This document shows, one piece after another, positions 49,141-60,676 of a DNA stretch of 64,000 bases (its first letter is position 1; each line of letters opens with the position of its first letter). Below the pieces are notes generated by a model. It was given only the letters and a program-made list of their open reading frames with translations, did not search any database and was not told the origin of the DNA. This DNA comes from Chaetorhynchus papuensis (lineage: Eukaryota; Chordata; Aves; Passeriformes; Rhipiduridae): NCBI GenBank assembly GCA_013396525.1, contig VWYX01000684.1, forward strand, positions 392,251-456,250, given 5' to 3'. The translations under genes were made by a program, and so were the position numbers.

Positions 49141-49705
49141 NNNNNNNNNNNNNNNNNNNNNNNNNNNNNNNNNNNNNNNNNNNNNNNNNNNNNNNNNNNN
49201 NNNNNNNNNNNNNNNNNNNNNNNNNNNNNNNNNNNNNNNNNNNNNNNNNNNNNNNNNNNNNNNNNNNNNNNNNNNNNNNNNNNNNNNNNNNNNNNNNNNN
49301 NNNNNNNNNNNNNNNNNNNNNNNNNNNNNNNNNNNNNNNNNNNNNNNNNNNNNNNNNNNNNNNNNNNNNNNNNNNNNNNNNNNNNNNNNNNNNNNNNNNN
49401 NNNNNNNNNNNNNNNNNNNNNNNNNNNNNNNNNNNNNNNNNNNNNNNNNNNNNNNNNNNNNNNNNNNNNNNNNNNNNNNNNNNNNNNNNNNNNNNNNNNN
49501 NNNNNNNNNNNNNNNNNNNNNNNNNNNNNNNNNNNNNNNNNNNNNNNNNNNNNNNNNNNNNNNNNNNNNNNNNNNNNNNNNNNNNNNNNNNNNNNNNNNN
49601 NNNNNNNNNNNNNNNNNNNNNNNNNNNNNNNNNNNNNNNNNNNNNNNNNNNNNNNNNNNNNNNNNNNNNNNNNNNNNNNNNNNNNNNNNNNNNNNNNNNN
49701 NNNNN
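49141..49705. other. Assembly gap (N run)
   Basis: 565 undetermined bases. From the flanks it should contain roughly the last 200 bp of CR1 body before CCCTGCC, and the 5' part of the LTR. The true length is unknown. Confidence 0.99.
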
Positions 49706-49825
49706 GGGGATCCACGGGGGATGCAGAGATCCACCCACAGCCCGTGGGGATCCACGGGGGATGCAGAGATCCACCCACAGCCCGTGGGGATCCACAGGGG
49801 ATGCAGAGATCCATCCCCAGCCTGT
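49706..49825. repeat. 40-bp tandem repeat inside LTR
   Basis: Units start GGGGATCCACGGGGGATGCA and end ACCCACAGCCCGT. The copies at 49706 and 49746 are identical and the third (49786) has four changes. More copies probably lie in the adjacent gap. Confidence 0.95.
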
Positions 49826-49925
49826 GGGGGAGATGCCCATGCTGGAGCGGGTGGATGCCTGGAGGAGGCTGTGATCCAGTGGAGAGAGATCCTGGTGGAG
49901 AGAGAGGGCCCTGCTCCCAGGCTGG

Positions 49926-50112
49926 AGCAGCCTGTCCTTGCAGGACTGCACCCTGGGGAAGAGTGACCCACAGCACAGCAGTTTTGGGAGGACTGTGTGC
50001 CCGTGGGAGGGACTTATGTCAGCAGTTTTGGGAGAACTGCTGCTTGTGAGAGCGGACCCACGCTGGAGGAGTTCATGGGGAACTGTCTCCCGTGGGAGGG
50101 ACCCCATGGTCC
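49926..50112. repeat. Degenerate ~45-bp tandem repeat inside LTR
   Basis: Successive units start near 49926, 49977, 50021 and 50067. They share the pattern AGCAGTTTTGGGAG.ACTG followed by a CCGTGGGAGGGAC-like end. Confidence 0.8.
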
Positions 50113-50471
50113 CACAGGGGAAGACTCCTCTCCTGGAGCAGCAGAAGGAAATCTTGTGTGACGAACTGACCAAACCCCCATGCCCTGTCCCCTGTGCTGT
50201 CGGTGGGAAGGAGGGAGGGGCTGGGGGAAGAAATGGTGTTTTTAAGGGCTTGTTCTAATTCCCATTATCCTCCTCTGACTCTGCTAGTAATAAATTCACT
50301 TTCTACCTCTAAGTTGAACCTGTTTTGTCATTGGAGTGCTTTCTCCCGTCCTTATCTCAACTCATGAAGCCTTCATTAAATTTTTCTCTCCTCTGCCCAG
50401 CTGTGGCAGGGGAGGGTGCGTGAGCGGCTCTTGTGGGTGCCTGGTGTTTGGCCAGTGTCAAACCATGACAC

Positions 50472-50547
50472 CATGGCAGGGGTGGAATGGGATGGGCTTT
50501 AAGGTCCCTTCCCAGCCACAGCACTCCATGACTCTGTGGTTCTATGA
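50472..50547 (+). mobile_element. CR1 LINE, 3' tail of a split copy
   Basis: CCATGGCAGGGGTGGAATGG, GATGGGCTTTAAGGTCCCTT and a tail ACTCTGTGGTTCTATGA. It completes the CR1 begun at 48996, interrupted by the LTR. Confidence 0.92.
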
Positions 50548-51479
50548 AATGCTGTGCTTGAGGCACACAGAGCATGGGGAAGGCTGCTGAGGGTTAGGGC
50601 TGAAGGAGGGTCCTGCGAGCCTTGAGCCCTAAGCCCAGGAAATGGCAGCACTGTTAGAGACAACCAGGCCGGAATGGGCAAATTCTGACTTCTGCATGTT
50701 GGAGATAAATGCCGAATATTTAATCCCACCTTGCCCTCTCATGCAGGTAGCAAGCTCTGCTCACCCTGGAGCTGCATCCTGCCCCTGTCAGGAACTCACG
50801 TTTCCATCCAGCCTCTCTCCACAGCACTGGTGTGTGTGACCACAGCTCGGAGCCCTGCAAAGCTTCCCGGAGGAAATGTGACTCAGGGACAGGAGTGACA
50901 CTGGTCCCACTGGCCAGGAAGATGGGACAATGCTGTGCCTTGCCAAGGACGTACTGAGGAGTCTCCACCAAAGATCTCATCAAGGAAACCCTCATTAAGA
51001 ACGTCCTCATGGAAACACTGACCTGCTGCGAGCCCTGCTTAATTCCCTGCTCTGTTTAATTGCCTCTGTGGGACACTGGGAGAAAAAGAAAAGCAAACAT
51101 TAAAATACTCAGTGGGATGAAGATGACAGTTGCTACCTCTGCTGTGATTACACAGAGAGAGAGAGATCAGAGCGTGGCCACGGGCTGTGTATATCCCTGC
51201 CCCAGTGGAGAAGTGTGGCTACAGGCTTGTCCCTCTTCAAATCCAGCTACAAAGTTCATCTCTTGAATTGTATTTTCCCTCACTACATTATTTCTCTGAG
51301 CAAACACAAACATGCATGGATCTGTGGAGAAGGGCAGGAGTTAGGAGGCAGACATATGCATAAAATTAGAACTAATCAAACTTTCCCTCTAAAAGCTGGA
51401 AAGATGTGATGTTATTTTTCAAATGCTTCATGAGCATCTGGAGATGCAGGAGGTAGAAATGAAGTACTTGGAAAACTAC
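50548..51479. other. Non-coding DNA
   Basis: Nothing recognised. Confidence 0.5.
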
Positions 51480-51498
51480 ATTTCTTTCTTTCTTTCTT
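51480..51498. repeat. TTTC simple repeat
   Basis: Short TTTC tract directly abutting the 5' edge of the next CR1. Confidence 0.85.
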
Positions 51499-51707
51499 CC
51501 CTGGGAGGGTGGGCAGGCCCTGGCACAGGGTGCCCAGAGAAGCTGTGGCTGCCCCTGGATCCCTGGCAGTGTCCAAGGCCAGGCTGGATGGGGCTTGGAG
51601 CAACCTGGGATGGTGGAAGGTGTCCCTGCCCATGGCAGGGGGTGGAATGCAGCTTTAATGTCCCTTCCAACCCAGATCATTCCATGATTTAATGATTCAA
51701 TGATTCT
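51499..51707 (+). mobile_element. CR1 LINE, 3' end fragment
   Basis: Starts CCCTGGGAGGGTGGGCAGGC and ends with three ATGATT/ATTCAATGATTCTA tail units. It is the same subfamily as 4085 and 40313, truncated to about 210 bp. Confidence 0.95.
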
Positions 51708-54700
51708 AAATTTCTGACGAACCAAAGACTTGAGTCAATCCCCTCCCTGTGTGCAGCACCACACTTCTAGCTGAGATGAGCTGCTCCCTGGGAATTGCCT
51801 TTGTTTCTGTATCAAAGTGCTCTGAGGGGATCCTCACACACCTCAGATATTGGCTTAGTCACAGGTTTAGCCCCCCAAAATTTCAAGGAGAAATAGAGTA
51901 ACTGGTAGCTTTGGTGATCTTTGTGTCCCCAAGTGGGCCACCCTGGCTTGGGGTGTCTAGGAGGAGGTGGCAGGAGCAGCTGAACAGGGCTGAGGTGGAG
52001 AAGCATTTGGAAACCTGATGGTGTGTGAGACAGCAGCCACCACAGTGTCCACACCTGGCAGTGAGCACACCTGTGCAACACCGAGAAGAAATTGCCTCTC
52101 CTGAAGGCAAAATATCTTCCGAGCTCCCTGAAACCATTAATGGTGGTGCTGGGCTTTAAGGTGGTGGCTTGTGTGATCACCATGTGCTGCCACTTTCTTT
52201 AATAGCAAAATAAGGAGTGAAACAATCATATTTGATACAGTTAAAACAGAAGGGTCTTGGCTTTGATCTTTGCCAACCAAAATGGTTCCATGATCAAATG
52301 TCTGTTCATGGTGTGCAGACTCTGCAGACAAACATCTCATTGGGTTTGGATTAATGTGGTGCTGATGGAACATGAAGGCTGCTGGCCGAAAACTATTTCT
52401 AGATCAGGAACTCAGAGACCAGCAAACACTTGTGTGGACACTTAAACTATCCCAAGATGCTTTAATGAAGGAAGAGTGTCTGGAGCCCTGTTAAACCCAT
52501 GGAGACACTGGTGTTTCCAAAATCAGAACTATTTTTATGTTTTCCAGCCTGTTGGGCTTAAGGAAGTTTTTATCAATGCATTTATCAGTCATGGCCCTGT
52601 CTGGCTGGCTCATCCCCACAGTCTGCTCACTTTGCTGTGACCTGTCCTGGTGCGGCCATGCCCAGAGTGAGTGGCTGGCTCAGCCAGGGGCACAGCACCC
52701 TCACACCACCTCCTGCAGCCTCACTGACACAGCAGGGACCCCCAGCCCACTCAGGCTGCAAATGTGTGTTCATCTTCTTGCTCTCAAATGACAGCCCCAG
52801 AAACCCTGACGTCATGTCTGAGTTTTATTCACTGAACCCATGACCAGAGTTCGTGGTTGTCAGTGCTGACAGAGGGAAACTGAGCACGTTGTGAAAGATT
52901 CCTTGTCGTGCTAAAACCTGGAATAATGAAAATGTGAGGAAGGTGGAAGAACAAATCAAATGCCCTGAGCTAGCAGCATTTGGTGTGCGTGGAGGTGCTG
53001 CAGAGTTATCAGCCTGGAGAGAGGGATCCAAGGGATTTCCAGCCCTCTTGGGTGGCTGCTCAAAGACATTCTGTGCCTTTCCTACTCCTGGAATGTGGAA
53101 AGCTGAGTGAATAATGGCTTGCTTGGATTTTTACTCTCTTTCAAAGAGATGAGTCTATCCTGATGAGTCCTTCACAGATCTTCTCTGCATGCAGTCAGGC
53201 AAGCTGGATTTGCATAAAACAGGAAAAAATTGTGTTCCTGAATAAATATGTAAGACAAAGCCCTGAAAGTGGTTCACTCCTGTTCACAGATATTTGATAG
53301 TCTGCACAAGAAGTTGGGTATCCAAACATTTATTTATTTTTTAAACATCCTGGTATTTACAAAGCAGTTTAATTTGAGTGATTATTCCACAAAGCCTCTC
53401 TGTACATGCCTTGGTGGCTGTCTGTGACAATCCTGATTAAGAAGTGCAAGTTATGTAAGTAAAAAAAAAAAAAGTTAATTCAACTGGCAACCCGAGACAT
53501 GGTGCACATGGTTAAATACTTTGAATGTTAACAACAAAAACACGCCTGAAGGGGTCTGGCACATTTACCAGCCATTCACCGGCTCACAGAAATGTGAATT
53601 ACTAAAAGATTATTGTTGTAATTGCTAAATCAAACCCTGCTGGTTGTAAAAACTCATTCTTCACCCAGATGCTGCAGTGCTCACCAGACCTTACACTGTG
53701 CTCTAAAGCACTTGGCACTGCAGTCACAAACCAGCAGATTTGGGCAAAGATTCACCCAGGGAGGTTGCATGAAAGGTGCCAGGCCCTGAATTTTCAGTCA
53801 TGGCACATTAACTGTCAATGTGCTTCCCAGGGTTGGGATCCAGCCCCATGAGCCCTAGCAGGAGCTGTCAGGTTTGTTCTCCTCCATATGGGGAGAAACT
53901 ACCCTCCTGGGCACTCCATCCTATCCAGGCAGGTGCCCTGGTGAAGAGCTTTCAGATGAGTTTGAAGGTGATAATCAGCTTGAGTGATGCCTGGTTATCC
54001 CTAAGGAGACATTAAAGGCACGAGATAAAATGTTTGTTCGAGATGAAAAGGAGCTGTTCAGAGTTGGGTGTGTGAGTCCACTCTGTGTGTGGCTGCAGGT
54101 GAGGTATGGAGGGAGAAGAGACCTGGAGAAGAGCCATGAGGAACTTCAGATCCTCCAAAGATCCTGCAAAGGAAATGCCGTGGGAGCCATCAACAGAGCA
54201 GAATGGAGCTGGCAGAGGGCAGACCTGGCACAAGGCTGTGCAGGAGAAGGAGGAAGGGAAGCGGTGGCAGAGGGAAGAGCATTTTGTCACTGTCTCCCCG
54301 GAACAGAAGAGGGCTCTGTGAAGCTGGTTAATCGTGTGGCAGCTACAGAGCACAAACTTGGACAGCTCAGCCAGAGCAGAGCAGGCTGTTAGAGCCTCAT
54401 AAACTGACAGCCCAGAGCCATGGTCTGGCAGGGAGGGGACGGGGCTGAACAAGGATGGTAATGCTTAAAGAGGAGAGCACAGCACCAGAGTCAGGGACAA
54501 AGATGATTGAGCAGCTCTTTTGGTCAAGCCAGGACTGTGAATCCAGCTAAGAGGCATGGGAGAGCAAGCAGGCTGCCACAGGTCTGGTGTGTCCCTGGTG
54601 TGGGACACTGGAGACTGAGGAGGACAAAGAGGCACCTGAGCCCGCAGCAGGCAGCTTGGCTCCTGGGGAGGAGCGGAAGGGAGCGCAGGGAGACCAAGCA

Positions 54701-57606
54701 GAGAGCTTGAGAAGAAAGGGCAGGAAGAATAAGAAAATACTGAAATCAAGAAAGGTCAATGACAGCAGGGGAAAATGTGCTTTTATCCTGCAATCTGCTA
54801 TGTGGTAGCAGAGATCCTGCTCCTTCAAGCCCTGCTTCTTTCTGTTGCAGGGTAGGGCCATGCTAGTGAGGAAACAGGGATGTATTCAGGATCGAACACC
54901 TTCTGTGCCTCACTGCACTGTCAAAAATGGGTAGAAGTGTCCCAGTGAGGCCATTTGGGCACTGGAGTGGAAATGTATCATCTTCTCTTTCAGCTGCGGA
55001 AGGAAAGAGCTGAACAATGCCAAGAGGACACGGGTTTCCGGGAGCCCTGAATCCTGAGTGGCAGCCTGAAAATCTGGATGGGAATCAATGTGTCCAGGCC
55101 CTGTAGACACACATGGGATGGCCTCATTCATGGGAAAAGTAACTCCTCACACCAAAGATACCGAGGGCACAGGGAGTGTGCAGGGTGGTGGCAGATCCCT
55201 GGGATCCCAGGATGTGACAATGGCAGCACAGAATCACATTCACAGGCACTGTTATCTCACACTCACAGCGTCCTGCCCGCTCAGTGTGCTCACAGCAGGG
55301 AGCTGGCAGCACAGGAACACACCTTCCCCTGCCCACGCACCTCCCTGGGCTCAGCAGCTCTCACAGACCCTGGCTGCCAGGACTTCTCAGACAGCTGAGC
55401 TGCATCTGGATCTTCAAACTGCCCTCTCAGGCTGCAGCCAAAACAGCCTGTTTGCAGCAATCCCCCTCTGCTCAGTCTCAGGAACCACAGATCTAACAGG
55501 AGTGAAGAGGGACATGAGGGTTCTGACCATGATCAGGGGTGGCTGATGGTTCCTGGAGTGCCTCGTGGAGAGAGGCTCTCCCGTACTCTTCAAAAAAGTT
55601 TCTTTCTTATGTGTTTTTTTCCATCTTCCCTTTTATTTATCACTTCATCCTCCTCCCAGGGTGCTCCAGCAGGACCACACAGCTCTGCATCCAGTGCTGC
55701 CCTGACATTCCATCCATCCAGCACTGCTATTCCATCCAGCTCTGTGTTCTGCTGTGATAAATGGGGCAGGCAGGGAATTGATTTTCTCCCCCTGCCTGCA
55801 AGGCCTGAGAGCGCTGCTTTCACCAGGAGGCCTCCTCTCTGCCTCAGCACTCAGATTAATTTATTAGGAGTTAATTAATCAGGCCCATTGATTGACTGTC
55901 ACATTGCTGATGGTTAGCCCTGCTCTCGGGTCGGGAGGTTGGACTGGAGTAGCTCCTCTGGGCTGTGTGATGCCTGTCACCTCCAAGCAGCAAGGAGGAG
56001 CAGAAGAGGAGGAAGATGAAGGTTGGCCTGTTTTCAAAACAACACAACAACACGAGAGTGGAACCAGAGCTCCAGTCCCTCTTGGATGGTGTTTGCACAC
56101 TGTGGGAGGATGGGAGCAGCTTCCACAGCTCCTCTTCTCTCCTCTGAGATGGAGTTGGAACATGAGGCAGTGCGGAGTCAGAAGAAGCCTTGGAATATTT
56201 CTGAGCCCAGCAGACTCCCCCTCAGTGCTGCCTGTGGGTCTCTGGTGCTCTTCTTGGGCACAGGAAGGTGCTGTGGCCCAGGTGGGATGCTGCCCACAAT
56301 GGGTCATTTGCTTGAACAAGTGTCCCCAAGGCCCTGAGCAGGGGGGCTTTGGGGTGCAAAGATTTCAGGGAACCAACATGGCATGAAAATTCAGGGAAAA
56401 GCTACATAAAAAGAAAGGGAACACCCTCAGTGGAGTTGGGATGAGAGTTTGAGGTCAAAGTTGGTGGGGGTTTTAATGGCCTCAGGTGCCCTAAGTGATC
56501 TGTACTTCAAATTTGGTCTGAGGGGTCACCCTCAGCAGCAAAGCATCCTTATTTTTAAAATGCAATGTTATCCAAAAACTTGCTTTGAAGCTGAGCCCTG
56601 AGCAGGCTCAGGCTGTTTTCTTTATCAGGGAGGGCACCAGGCAGTGGCTGGCAGAGGTTCACAACCATCTGCAGGGGAGGAGGTTTCTGACAGTGCAGGG
56701 CCCTTCAGCTGCACAGCAAAAGGGCTGATTTAGTGTCCAAGGCTGTGAAGCCAGGCTAGAATGAAGTGCAATCTTTTATAAGTGAGGGTTTACCCTGCCT
56801 TGAGAAGTGGCCAGTTCCTCCCTCTGTGAGTGTTTCCTGGAAAGAAGAGGTGAGTGGGGGACAGGGACTGGATGAAGGTCATTGCCTCAGTCCCAGAATC
56901 CCAGCTGTGCCCCTGCAGGTCCGTGGGACTGAGCTGGGCTGGAGACCCTCCCAAGCATTCAGTGCCACAGCCCTTGTCACATTTGGCACCTCTTTCACCT
57001 GCTGAGTGATCCAGAATTGTGGTCCTTGGCACCCTCCTTATTCTTGCTGGGAAAGCAAGTGGGTACAGCCAGGATCTATTGATCCCACCACTGCTGCCGA
57101 ATCCAAATGGGAAGGTTTCCAACTCCCAGGAGTCTCAGCTCAGTCCTACAAAGCATTGGCTCCAACAGGTCTTGCCAGAGGGAATGATCACACTCCTTTG
57201 CCTACAGACCTTCTCTGATGGTGCTGGGAGGAGACCACGAGCCACACCTGGCAAGGGGTGGTGAGACTTGGCTGGCCAAGGGACAGGAAAAGATTGGCTT
57301 TTACAGAACGTGTGAAGTAGAGGAGATTTATTTCACAGATAAGAGTATTTGTTCACTTCTTTATCAAGACAGACTTTATCTGAAGAGTTCCACTTCCTCT
57401 AATGCCCTAAAACTGAGTGTGCATCTGGGGCACGTACTGGGAAATCAGCCAGAGAGCTGAGGCAATTTCTGTTACCCTTCTCCCAATCCCTGTGCCAGTC
57501 ACAGCCTTTTTGGGGATCAGCAGCAGTCAATGCTGCAATTATTCCTGATGCCCACTGTTAGCTCAGCCTCTGCTTCCCTTTGTCTCTTTGTCCTGGAGTG
57601 CCTGTC
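51708..57606. other. Single-copy non-coding DNA, 5.9 kb
   Basis: An AT-rich island at about 53320-53660 includes an A13 run (53461-53473). A homeobox-site-rich stretch lies at about 55850-55915. Both are candidate regulatory elements. No exon is recognised. Confidence 0.5.
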
Positions 57607-58116
57607 TGTACTAGTTTGAAACCAAACCAGTGAGAGACTCAAAATCAGAACTACAGTTTAATAGGAAAATTAAGATAAAGGCAATAATACAGAAACACTG
57701 ACAGAGTCAGGGTACAACCTGCCACCCTGCTGGGCAGGGAGGCAGTAGCAGTCCCATTAAATGGTGGCTGCAGTCCTCCTGAAGTGGTGGATGTGGTTCT
57801 GTTGAAGCGGAGATCCTGTAGGAGGCTCTGGTCTGCCTCTGCAGGTCCAGTGGCGCTTCTGGAGCTCTTGTCCTCTGGGAATCCAGTGGGTAGTGCCCGG
57901 GGTGTTCCAAACCTCAGATCCTATCCAGGTGGGAATGCTTGGTTCCTCCCCCTGGGCGGAGCATCTCCCAATGGGATGATGTAATTCCACGAGTCGTGCA
58001 GTGTGGTTAGATGGCCCATTAACAGAAGATATCTCTCAGAGGGTAGAGATAAAGAACCCTCCCTCAGCTGGTAGAATACATACTTTTGGTTACATCTTAC
58101 AGTGTAACCTAAGATA
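57607..58116 (+). mobile_element. ERV LTR (solo LTR candidate)
   Basis: The segment starts TGTACTAGTTTGAAACCAAA and contains GTTTAATAGGAAAATTAAGA, AACACTGACAGAGTCAG, GTGGCTGCAGTCCTCCTGAA and ATGGCCCATTAACAGAAGAT. These are landmarks of an LTR type frequent in songbirds. It seems to end near AACCTAAGATA at 58116. The flanks CTGTC (57602-57606) and CTGCC (58117-58121) match at four of five bases, so they could be a decayed target-site duplication. No internal retroviral sequence adjoins. Confidence 0.78.
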
Positions 58117-58800
58117 CTGCCCCATCATCCTGACTGCAGACACTGCCAGGGACACACAGAGCTGTGATCCCAGCACTCCTGTGCTCTCATCTGTGGGGAT
58201 CTCGTGTCTCATCTGGAGGCAGAACTGAAGGGACACTTCCTGGGCCTCTCATCACTCACTGGGTCCAGATTTTCAGCCATTTAAGCTGTGTAAATCTCAG
58301 AGGAGTGCGGCCGGACAGCTGTTCCTCATGCTCCTGGTCTCCTTTTGCCAGCGGTGCCACCCCTTGGCTGTGGTCACTGGGATAGGATGTACCTCTTCTC
58401 ACAGGGTGGAGGGAGACTGAAGTCATTGGGGAGTTTTCTAGATGGGAGAGGAAGGAAGCAGCCTCAGCTCTGAAGATGCAGCATGGAAACCTCCATGTGG
58501 AGATATTCAGTTCTCAGTTGTTGATAGAAAACACACAATTTCCTCAGCAGACAGAGACATGTACGGAACACCACAATGGCCCTGTTTAGCCTGAAAGGAG
58601 AAATCCCAATCCTGAGCTTTGTTTTGAATGCATTTGTGTTGATGCTGACAGAGCTTTAGCAGTGAAATTCTTCTCTAGTATTCTGTGAGAACTCTGTCTT
58701 TCCCATACATGCTAAGTAAAACAAAGATACCAGTGTTTATCAATATTAGCACCTGCACTTGTTTTTCTCAGATTGTTATTATTTCAGTTAGAAAAACACT
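58117..58800. other. Non-coding DNA
   Basis: Nothing recognised. Confidence 0.5.
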
Positions 58801-58826
58801 TGTCTGCTACGTGCTAGAAGTTGGGT

Positions 58827-58843
58827 CACCCCCTCGGGGGGTG
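58827..58843. repeat. Short hairpin
   Basis: CACCCCC (58827-58833) pairs perfectly with GGGGGTG (58837-58843) across a 3-base loop. Confidence 0.8.
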
Positions 58844-58892
58844 GCTGGCCCGAAGAACCAATTACCTTATGCCACTTAGTCCACTTTGCGAA

Positions 58893-58910
58893 CTAACATA
58901 TAAAAACCTT
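58893..58910 (+). promoter_or_regulatory. TATA box of LTR-like element
   Basis: ATATAAAAA lies about 45 bases downstream of the CCAAT box and upstream of ATTAAA. It is a candidate core promoter on the plus strand, by sequence only. Confidence 0.4.
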
Positions 58911-59000
58911 GGAAAATTATTAAAACTCGGCTCGGTTTGCCACTTTCTACTGATTCGGACTCCTGTGTTTTTTTCTACGCGTCCGCCTTACGCAGCGACA

Positions 59001-59848
59001 CATTTGACTGAAAATGCTCTAATCAGATTTGTGCCACACTCCCCGGGGTGGCAGGGTGCCAGTGGGGGACCATGTTTTGCCTTACTGTGTTTTCACATGT
59101 CCAGGAACAATGGAGGTTTGCTGCTGAGCTGCTCTGGAGCTGAGTCCTCCCCTTACCTACCCCTCAGTGCCTCCTGTTAGCACCAAAGGGGGACCAGACC
59201 TGCTCAGAATTGCCGAAGAAGTGCTGATGAGGCTCTAGACCAAGGGTGCACATTTTGCAAATCCTCCCTGATGGATTGTTGACCACGACAAGACCAAGAG
59301 TCTTCTCAGTGCACAGTAAACAAACTCCCAAGCATGCTTTTGGGAAAAAAAACACCCTAAAATGCCTTGGCCATCAATCAGGAGGACCTGCCACATGTCA
59401 GGAGCAGAAAGCAGAGGCAGCCTGGGAAGGCCTGGACTCCAGGATCACCCTCCATGTCACATCAGAGCTCCCTACTGGGTAATAAAGCACCATTGAGGCA
59501 GTGGGGGATGTCCTCTCAGTTCAGTTCATCCCAGTGCTCTTTTCCTGTTTCCTGTGCTATCCCAACACTCCTATCTGGGTAACAGGGAATGAGAACTGCT
59601 GGAATTCAGTTCTGGTATCAGCACATCTTATTGGAGAAAAAAGCCATTTCCACATGAACTTGCAATGGATGTTTTTTATTGCTGCAACCACATCCTTACA
59701 CTCACTGAGCCAGAGCTGTGCTCTCACAACTCCATGTGCTCAAAGGGCGTGCATCCCACCCAGCAGCTCCCTATCAAACTGTCACCTCCCCTTGGCATCC
59801 CATCTCTCCTCATGTGATTGCCTACACTTTGAGTGTGCAAGAAAGAAA
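59001..59848. other. Non-coding DNA
   Basis: Nothing recognised. Confidence 0.5.
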
Positions 59849-60014
59849 TCACAGAATGCCAGAATGGTTTGGGTTGGGAAGGACCCCAAAGCTCATCCAA
59901 CTCCACCCTCTGCCATAGACACAGGGACACCTTGACTATCCCAGGCTGCTCCAAGCCCCATCCAACCCGGTCTTGGACACTGCCAGGGATCCAGGGGCAA
60001 TCACAGCTTCTCTG
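59849..60014 (-). mobile_element. CR1 LINE, 3' end fragment
   Basis: Minus-strand CR1 starting TCACAGAATGCCAGAATGGT, with CCAGGCTGCTCCAAGCCCCA and CACTGCCAGGGATCCAGGGG. It is the same subfamily as 62923, cut off at about 165 bp. Confidence 0.95.
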
Positions 60015-60673
60015 CTCTGCCCACGCTGGCAGCCCAAGTGCAGCCAAATCCTGCCGTGCTTATCCTGGAAAACAGCCCTGGATATATCACACACAGGGGA
60101 CTTGTCAGGAACTGTATTTGTTGTCTCTCCAGCTGTGATTTGCTCAGCTGGGGATGCCTCAGGCTTTACCTGGATCCTGAGTTGTGCTGGTTCTGCACAG
60201 CACCATTTCCAGCATAACAATACTTTAACAACCCTGGGCTGTACGGGATTCTGAGCTATCCTTGCACATCCCCAAGGGCCTTGTAGCCCATTTTCCTTTG
60301 GACAGAGCAGCTGCTGAGCAGAACAGCAGCTGGGCTGGGTTAGTACCTTTGGCAGAGCTGCTGCTGAAGGTCTGCACTTTCTTCAGGTGCATTCACAGGG
60401 CTGTTTTGCCATGGAGATGCTGCCATGCCTGCTCCATGTGCTGCCTCAGTCCCGTTTCCATGTGTCTTCCCTCCCTGCTGCACACAGCCCTCCTGGATGC
60501 ACACAGAAGCAGCAGCTTGTGGCAGCCATCTGTTTCCAGCCTGTGGAAGTAGAAGGCGGCCTTGTTGTGTGCCTGGCACCTCCAGGCCCAAGTTGATCCC
60601 ACCACCCAGCAGAGAAGGCTGGGATGGCCTGCCTGACGCCCCAGAAAACTGTGATCCCTAATTATAATCCTGA
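60015..60673. other. Non-coding DNA
   Basis: Nothing recognised. Confidence 0.5.
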
Positions 60674-60676
60674 AAT

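Larger units (their letters stand above)
49706..50471 (+). mobile_element. ERV LTR, 3' part, rich in tandem repeats
   Basis: The LTR begins within the gap and ends GTGTCAAACCATGACA at 50471. It contains 40-bp repeats (49706-49825), a ladder of ~45-bp repeats (49926-50112) and AATAAA at 50290-50295, a likely polyadenylation signal. Then follow a T-rich U5-like part (50320-50390) and GAGCGGCTCTTGTGGGTGCC. This fits an LTR type widespread in birds. At 50472 the sequence continues directly into a CR1 tail, so the LTR was inserted into that CR1. Confidence 0.8.
58801..59000 (+). mobile_element. CpG-rich LTR-like element
   Basis: About 200 bp begins TGTCTGCTACGTGCTAG and ends CGCAGCGACA, so it has TGT...ACA ends. 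Within it lie a hairpin (58827-58843), a CCAAT box in GAACCAATTA, a TATA box in ACATATAAAAA, ATTAAA about 25 bases further on, and a T-rich stretch before the end. This order is that of a compact LTR promoter and polyadenylation region. It has about twelve CpG dinucleotides, far above its flanks. The flanks CACT and CATT give only a weak target-site duplication. It is not a family I can name. Confidence 0.5.

Noticed and set aside
49133..49966. Very long open frames across 49.1-50.2 kb and 31.5-32.2 kb
   Set aside because: They are produced by reading through N runs and have no meaning.
58795..59006. Perfect target-site duplication around the CpG-rich LTR-like element
   Set aside because: CACTTG and CATTTG match at five of six bases only if the first two bases of the element are counted as flank, so the duplication is not secure.
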